Shown here: one piece after another, positions 5,885 to 9,599 of the stretch
Position numbering within the stretch: the stretch's first letter is position 1
Layout: the number at the start of each line of letters is the position of its first letter
Assembly (NCBI GenBank): GCA_964602445.1
Contig: CAZRQV010000045.1
Location: 1-9,599 of the forward strand
Source of the DNA: HGM12587 sp964602445
GTDB taxonomy: Bacteria > Bacillota > Clostridia > Lachnospirales > Lachnospiraceae
Reading direction: 5' to 3'
DNA: 9,599 nt
Notes under the pieces: generated by a model
What the model was told of the DNA's origin: nothing
Seen by the model: the letters and a program-made list of their open reading frames with translations, nothing else
Database searches by the model: none
Position numbers and translations under genes: made by a program

Positions 5885-7780
5885 CTACTTTGTTACATCA
5901 CTTTCTGAAGTAATATCAATTTCCGGAAGTTCCATATCGTCCATCTGAACGGTTTCTACATTAACAGTTTCTTTTTTCTCACTCTTCTTTGACGCTTCCT
6001 CTTCTTCTAAAAGACTGATGATCTCTAATTCTTCTTCTTCCTGTTTTTTCGCTTTTTTCTTCTTATTGAACTTCAGAACTATCGCTGTAATGACCGCCGC
6101 TGCACCAAGTACGATCAATACAATGGCCCAGATTGGAAAACCTTTACTTTCTTCTTCCATATCCACCATCACATCATCTCCAAAAAATTCATCATCATAG
6201 AATGGTTCGCTGACAAATAAATTCATGGACTGTTCGATAGAAGCTTCTTTACCTTCTTCATCTTCATAAGTGATCAGAATCTTTACATTTCCATCATCCA
6301 TGGTAGCTGCCTGTGCCGTAAGATAAGCATCTACATTTCCAGTGGCACCCGGTTCCATATTTCCGATAAACGTATCACCACCGCTGACAGAATCTGCTTC
6401 AAATTTTACATTCACATTATACAGCTTTGTTTTCCCCACATTATAAATGCTGAACATAACATTTGCTTCATTACCGACTTCTACACTTTCCGGCATCAAT
6501 GTGACACTGCTGATTTCTACTTTTGGTTCCTGTTTGATCGGTACAGATACACTGGCTGTTTCTGTAAAAGAATTGGCTTTTCCGTCTTCGTATTCCATGT
6601 TCACAGTAACCACATATGGTTTCTGCGCCAGATCCGCTTTTGATTTTAATTCGATGGAAATACTTTTGCTGGAATTTGCAGCAATCTTATCTACATAAAT
6701 CGTGCTGGAACCTGCAGTTGGTAAAAATGCAGCATAGGTATTATTTGCATCTGTACCTTCCTGTGTTCCTTCGATTTCAAACAGCATATTAGAAACCGCT
6801 GTCTGTTTCGAAGTATTTTTCAGATTCAGTGTCAATGTAAATGTGTCACCTGCATAAACCTCTTCCGGAGTCGTAGTAAATCCTGTAACGATCACACGCG
6901 GAGTAGAAATATTTCCTTCCGTTCCCGTTTCGTCCTTTGGTGCAACTCCATTTACCTGTACATAATAATCTAAGACAACCGTATTTTTCGTACCATCTGC
7001 CTCATTGTAAGTTACATTAAATGCAAGTTTGGTATAACCTGTAACAGCATCACTTCTGGTCTTTAAATCCCAGCGGAATGTACATTTTCTGGCAAGCACA
7101 TCTTTGCCGGAATTTTCCCCTTCCAGAACATCACATACCTGAGAATAATCTGTCTTGGAAATTTCAAACGGCCATTCTGCTGCTTCACTGCTAAGTACCG
7201 GAGTAATGACAACATTCGTTACATTGGTATTCCCAAGGTTTACTAACGGCACAGCGATGGTGCAGCTTTGTCCTGCGTTTGCGATGGTTGTCTGATATTC
7301 TTTACCACCAACGATAATGTTGCTGTTAGTAGTAATCGCCGGCTGTTCCGGAGTGGCTGAATCTGATACCGTGGAATCTCCTGCTTTGATCTTATCCAGC
7401 TTTGCTTTGGCTGTCGCAACACAATTGGCAACTCCTGAAGCACTCTGAAGCATCGGATTCTTTTTATCTACAAATTTTCCTACCTTCGGAGCTGATTTTG
7501 CCGGTGTATACTCATATCCTAACTGAGCTGCAGCGGTCTTTAATGCGTTATCAGCCTCTTTTTTCTCTTTTTCTGTGATTTCCAGAGTAATATAATAATC
7601 GTTTAACTCTACAATTGCTTCATTTAAAAGAGTTTCAAAACTTTTTCCCGTACTTTCTTCATTTCCAGCATCTGTACTCTGAGTGCTTATTTGTCCTGTT
7701 TCCGCAGCAGATACATTCAGATTTCCTGACGGAACTGCCAGCATCACACATAATAATAAAATTGCCAGTTTCTTCATCAC
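5885..7780 (-). CDS. Secreted, membrane-anchored protein with three Ig-like (CARDB/NEW3-type) modules
   Basis: 631 residues. A signal peptide (1 to about 26, MMKKLAILLL... ending SAA) is followed by a Ser/Thr/Glu-rich stretch and a helical segment (about 48-135). Three beta-sandwich modules follow, at about 156-278, 293-415 and 418-524. The second and third begin alike, PRVIVTGFTTTPEEVYAGD and PKVEISSVTLMPESVEVGN, and contain the NxxK/NxGK turn of CARDB, NEW3 or COG1361 S-layer-type domains. One transmembrane helix (about 548-569) precedes a lysine-rich stop (572-579) and an acidic cytoplasmic tail (580-631). It sits between the ATPase and permease genes, so it is probably a subunit that extends the permease outward. 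It holds the place of a MacA-type adaptor but has a different fold. Translation is coupled: the ATPase stop TGA overlaps ATG at 7777, and an in-frame GTG at 7780 is 7 bases from AGGAG; either may be the start. The Cys in the signal region does not fit a lipobox. Confidence 0.88.
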   Translation of the reverse strand: MMKKLAILLLCVMLAVPSGNLNVSAAETGQISTQSTDAGNEESTGKSFETLLNEAIVELNDYYITLEITEKEKKEADNALKTAAAQLGYEYTPAKSAPKVGKFVDKKNPMLQSASGVANCVATAKAKLDKIKAGDSTVSDSATPEQPAITTNSNIIVGGKEYQTTIANAGQSCTIAVPLVNLGNTNVTNVVITPVLSSEAAEWPFEISKTDYSQVCDVLEGENSGKDVLARKCTFRWDLKTRSDAVTGYTKLAFNVTYNEADGTKNTVVLDYYVQVNGVAPKDETGTEGNISTPRVIVTGFTTTPEEVYAGDTFTLTLNLKNTSKQTAVSNMLFEIEGTQEGTDANNTYAAFLPTAGSSTIYVDKIAANSSKSISIELKSKADLAQKPYVVTVNMEYEDGKANSFTETASVSVPIKQEPKVEISSVTLMPESVEVGNEANVMFSIYNVGKTKLYNVNVKFEADSVSGGDTFIGNMEPGATGNVDAYLTAQAATMDDGNVKILITYEDEEGKEASIEQSMNLFVSEPFYDDEFFGDDVMVDMEEESKGFPIWAIVLIVLGAAAVITAIVLKFNKKKKAKKQEEEELEIISLLEEEEASKKSEKKETVNVETVQMDDMELPEIDITSESDVTK

Positions 7781-8493
7781 ACATTTTCTCCTTTTCTGTT
7801 ATCTTCGATTTTTACGATCTTTCCATCAATGATATGAAAGATTCGGTCTGCGAAACTTGCCAGATGATCATCATGAGTAACCATTACCAGCGTTTTATTT
7901 TGCTCCTTTACAACCTTCTGCATCATATTCATAATATCTCTAGATGTATTAGAATCCAGATTTCCTGTCGGCTCATCTGCAAAAATAATCTCCGGATCCA
8001 CGATCAAAGCTCTTGCCACACCAACTCTTTGCTGCTGACCGCCTGACATTTCGTTTGGCTTATGCTTTTTATGTTCCGGTAAGCCTACCAGATCCAAAAG
8101 TGCATCTGCTTTTTTCAGTCTTACTTTCTTATCTTCTCCGCGAAACACCAGCGGAAGCGCCACATTTTCTTCTGCTGTCATCGTTTGAAGCAGATTGAAG
8201 GACTGAAAAATAAATCCCACATGATCTCTTCGAAACTTTACCAGCTGGTTTTCATTCATTTTTTCAATATGCTCTCCATTGATAACAACCTGCCCTTTGG
8301 TCGGTTTTTCCAAGCCAGCCAGCATATTCAGCATAGTAGATTTTCCGGAACCGGAAGTACCTACGATCGCACAAAACTCGCCTTGGAAAATATCCAGACT
8401 TACACCATTCAGTGCATGCACTTTATTCTTACCGATGGAATACACTTTATGAAGATCACGAACCTGAATCACTGGTTTTCTTTTTTCTTCCAA
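7777..8493 (-). CDS. ABC transporter ATP-binding protein, MacB/LolD type
   Basis: Nucleotide-binding subunit of the transporter, working at the inner face of the membrane. All motifs are intact (numbered from an upstream in-frame ATG at 8517): Walker A GTSGSGKST (53-61), Q-loop Gln105 in FIFQSFNLL, signature MSGGQQQRV (157-165), Walker B IIFADEP (177-183) with catalytic Glu182, D-loop NLDS, and switch His215 in VMVTHDD. The short Q-loop region and FIFQSFNLLQTMTAEENVALPL are typical of the LolD/MacB/FtsE group. I prefer the TTG at 8493 as start, because AGGGAGG (8508-8502) lies 8 bases before it, giving a protein beginning (M)EEKRKPVIQVRDLHKVY. The ATG at 8517 would add eight residues but has no ribosome binding site. 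It is first in the operon and overlaps the next gene at TGATG. Confidence 0.95.
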   Translation of the reverse strand: MEEKRKPVIQVRDLHKVYSIGKNKVHALNGVSLDIFQGEFCAIVGTSGSGKSTMLNMLAGLEKPTKGQVVINGEHIEKMNENQLVKFRRDHVGFIFQSFNLLQTMTAEENVALPLVFRGEDKKVRLKKADALLDLVGLPEHKKHKPNEMSGGQQQRVGVARALIVDPEIIFADEPTGNLDSNTSRDIMNMMQKVVKEQNKTLVMVTHDDHLASFADRIFHIIDGKIVKIEDNRKGENV

Positions 8494-8501
8494 GTCTCCA
8501 T

Positions 8502-8508
8502 CCTCCCT
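8502..8508 (-). promoter_or_regulatory. Ribosome binding site that favours the TTG start of the ATPase gene
   Basis: AGGGAGG on the minus strand is a strong Shine-Dalgarno match. It is 8 bases before TTG at 8493 and lies inside the reading frame if translation began at ATG 8517, which has only A/T-rich sequence before it. The ATG contained in GGATGG just after the site is too close and in another frame. Confidence 0.7.
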
Positions 8509-8518
8509 ATTTAGCATT

Positions 8519-8539
8519 CTATGATTAAGATAATCATAG
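8519..8539. promoter_or_regulatory. Perfect inverted repeat before the ABC operon, candidate operator
   Basis: CTATGATTA (8519-8527), AGA, TAATCATAG (8531-8539): 9-base arms with perfect symmetry and a 3-base centre. It ends 10 bases before the ATPase ribosome binding site, where a repressor would block transcription or an mRNA hairpin would sit in the leader. No good sigma-A promoter is visible just upstream, so the promoter may be weak or activator-dependent. No regulator gene for it is in the window. Confidence 0.5.
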
Positions 8540-8576
8540 CTTATAAAAAGTTGTACGCATAGAAAAATATTTCCAA

Positions 8577-8596
8577 ATAATTTCTTAAGAAATTAT
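8577..8596 (-). terminator. 20-base perfect palindrome, possible weak terminator of the hydrolase gene
   Basis: ATAATTTCTT followed by its exact complement AAGAAATTAT. It begins 8 bases after the stop of the hydrolase gene (minus strand), and the following minus-strand sequence is T-rich (TTGG, then ATTTTTC). A fold with a TTAA loop gives only an A/T-rich 8-bp stem, so termination would be weak. A protein-binding site for the ABC operon downstream is the alternative. Confidence 0.4.
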
Positions 8597-8604
8597 GAAT
8601 CCAC

Positions 8605-9420
8605 CTAAAATTCCATTTCCATTCCTGCGTACATCTGCTGAATTCCTTCTCCCAGCTCATCTTTCAAAACTTCATAAGCCTCATCACCGGTACAATGCCC
8701 CGTAATGATCTGCGGAGCTCCAATTTCTTTGATTCTCTCTGCTAAAGCTTTTACTTCTTCTTTCGAAGATTTATACAAATGAAGTCCTCCAATATAAGCA
8801 CAAATTTCCTTTTCCGGAAAAGTTGCCTGCACTTCATTTATAATATTATCCGGTCCCCCATGAGAACAACTATTAAAGATTACCAGACCTTTCTCTGTAT
8901 CAAATACCAGACTTTGTTCATGAGCGAAATCATCCGGGAACATTTTCCCATGATCTTTTACAAACAACTTCACTCTTTTCGCAATTCTTTCCAAGCCAAC
9001 AGTCTTATGCGGAATCAGATAAACGCCTTCCAGCAACTGATAATCGCCTTCTACATACGTAATCCGCTCTGCGTAATTTTCCAAAGTTCCCAGCTGAATC
9101 CCGTTATACTTATATCGGAAGACACTCTTCTTTCCATAACAATTTTCTCCGGTTCCTTTTCTGAGATAAAATAACGCATTTTTATTTTCCGCAAAAAATG
9201 TCGGCATACCGTCTGCATGATCATAATGTGCATGAGACAATACACCATATTCCACGTCTTCCAGATTTACTCCTAATTTTTTTGCATTTTCTGCAAAATT
9301 TCCACTTTTTCCCGTATCTAATAAAATTTTATGTCCGTGATACTCTATATAAAAAGATAATCCCCATTCATTTATAAGTTCATTTTTACTAATATTATCA
9401 ATTAAAACTTTTACGATCAT
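8605..9420 (-). CDS. Metallo-beta-lactamase-fold hydrolase (COG1237-like)
   Basis: 271 residues with the full metal-site set of the fold. LLDTGKSG (33-40) holds Asp35. SHAHYDHADGM (62-72) is the HxHxDH motif (His63, His65, Asp67, His68). NSCSHGGPDN (183-192) supplies His187, GGLHL (211-215) His214, and ITGHCTG (239-245) His242. The order, the NSCSHGG and GGLHL motifs and the length fit the COG1237 group, often labelled 7,8-dihydropterin-6-methyl-4-(ribofuranosyl)aminobenzene 5'-phosphate synthase-like; that reaction belongs to archaeal methanopterin synthesis and is unlikely here. No signal peptide, so cytoplasmic. Two metal ions are expected; the substrate is unknown. The ATG has AAAGGG 7 bases upstream. 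The gene appears to be a single unit: about 110 bases separate it from the ABC operon, and its leader holds one copy of the edge repeat. Confidence 0.9.
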   Translation of the reverse strand: MIVKVLIDNISKNELINEWGLSFYIEYHGHKILLDTGKSGNFAENAKKLGVNLEDVEYGVLSHAHYDHADGMPTFFAENKNALFYLRKGTGENCYGKKSVFRYKYNGIQLGTLENYAERITYVEGDYQLLEGVYLIPHKTVGLERIAKRVKLFVKDHGKMFPDDFAHEQSLVFDTEKGLVIFNSCSHGGPDNIINEVQATFPEKEICAYIGGLHLYKSSKEEVKALAERIKEIGAPQIITGHCTGDEAYEVLKDELGEGIQQMYAGMEMEF

Positions 9421-9456
9421 ATATTATCCCTTTCTATCGTGCCCATAACAAACTTC

Positions 9457-9520
9457 ATTTCCTCGCCGTCAACATTCACCGTTCGTCTTGAACAAACTTT
9501 GTTTGTTCCGACTCACTTTC
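9457..9520. repeat. Tandem repeat copy 1 (64 bases) with hairpin
   Basis: This segment matches 9536-9599 at 61 of 64 bases with a constant offset of 79 bases. It contains GAACAAAC-TTT-GTTTGTTC (9490-9508), a perfect 8-bp stem, flanked by GTC and GAC that could extend it. No T-run follows on either strand, so it is not an intrinsic terminator. It lies within the probable leader of the hydrolase gene. Confidence 0.9.
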
Positions 9521-9524
9521 ACCC

Positions 9525-9551
9525 ATTATACCGCGATTTCTTCGCGGTCAA
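9525..9551 (-). promoter_or_regulatory. Candidate promoter for the hydrolase gene, inside the repeat region
   Basis: On the minus strand TTGACC (9551-9546, 5 of 6) is followed by a perfect TATAAT (9530-9525), but the spacing is 15 bases, shorter than the usual 16-18. Almost the whole spacer is a small inverted repeat (CCGCGA/TCGCGG, 9531-9547). A start near 9518 would give a leader of about 98 bases that includes repeat copy 1. Confidence 0.4.
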
Positions 9552-9599
9552 CATTCGCCGTTCGTCTTGAACAAACTTTGTTTGTTCCGACTCACTTTC
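9536..9599. repeat. Tandem repeat copy 2, cut by the window end
   Basis: Second copy of the 64-base unit, with the same hairpin at 9569-9587. Its three differences from copy 1 are near the left end; one of them creates the CCGCGA/TCGCGG inverted repeat with bases outside the unit. The match runs to the last base of the window, so the unit, or an array of units, may continue to the right. Confidence 0.9.

Noticed and set aside
5885..7780. Ig-module protein as a lipoprotein
   Set aside because: The only Cys near the N-terminus (residue 11, LLLC) is inside the hydrophobic core and lacks a small residue before it, so the lipobox does not fit; a C-terminal membrane helix anchors the protein instead.
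8185..8514. Plus-strand open frame of 109 codons opposite the ATPase
   Set aside because: It is antisense to an ATPase with all motifs intact, has no family resemblance or ribosome binding site that I can see, and is explained as a shadow.
9457..9599. CRISPR array
   Set aside because: Only two copies, the unit is 64 bases and the gap is 15 bases, the reverse of CRISPR proportions, and no cas gene is present.

Overview
The window looks like chromosomal DNA of a low-GC, Gram-positive anaerobe, most likely a Clostridia/Lachnospiraceae member. This is inferred from A/T-rich intergenic DNA, strong AGGAG-type ribosome binding sites, a Leu-tRNA without encoded CCA, and the gene families present. 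I cannot name the species. Gene density is high: seven protein genes and one tRNA. Apart from a short tandem repeat at the right edge, I see no insertion sequence, phage gene or CRISPR array.

Layout. At the left (1-508) a tRNA-Leu(UAG) gene lies on the minus strand, with its own promoter, an unusual leader hairpin and an intrinsic terminator. Facing right from it is one large gene (509-2665, +) for a polytopic membrane protein that resembles GT-C/GT39-type glycosyltransferases and carries a C-terminal beta-rich domain. It converges on a two-gene minus-strand operon (4398-2739): a short sigma-70-like protein that keeps the regions preceding promoter recognition but has no recognisable promoter-recognition regions, translationally overlapped with a PLP-dependent L-threonine aldolase-family enzyme. 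This operon has a clear TTGACA-N17-TAAAAT promoter.

The middle (8493-4534, minus) is a tightly coupled three-gene ABC transporter operon: a MacB/LolD-type ATPase, a secreted and membrane-anchored protein with three Ig-like (CARDB/NEW3/COG1361-type) modules, and a MacB/FtsX-type permease. It ends in a strong intrinsic terminator at 4484-4528. Upstream of it is a perfect inverted repeat that could be an operator. To its right is a minus-strand metallo-beta-lactamase-fold hydrolase (9420-8605), preceded by two near-identical 64-base repeats, each holding a perfect 8-bp hairpin. The window cuts the second repeat at its end, so the array may continue.

How the parts work together. The three ABC genes almost certainly form one membrane machine, with the Ig-module protein in the place that MacA-type adaptors hold in diderm systems. 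The sigma-like protein and aldolase share translation, but their functional link is unknown. The points most worth a second look are the truncated sigma-like protein, the tRNA leader hairpin that copies the tRNA's own anticodon arm, and the edge repeats upstream of the hydrolase gene.
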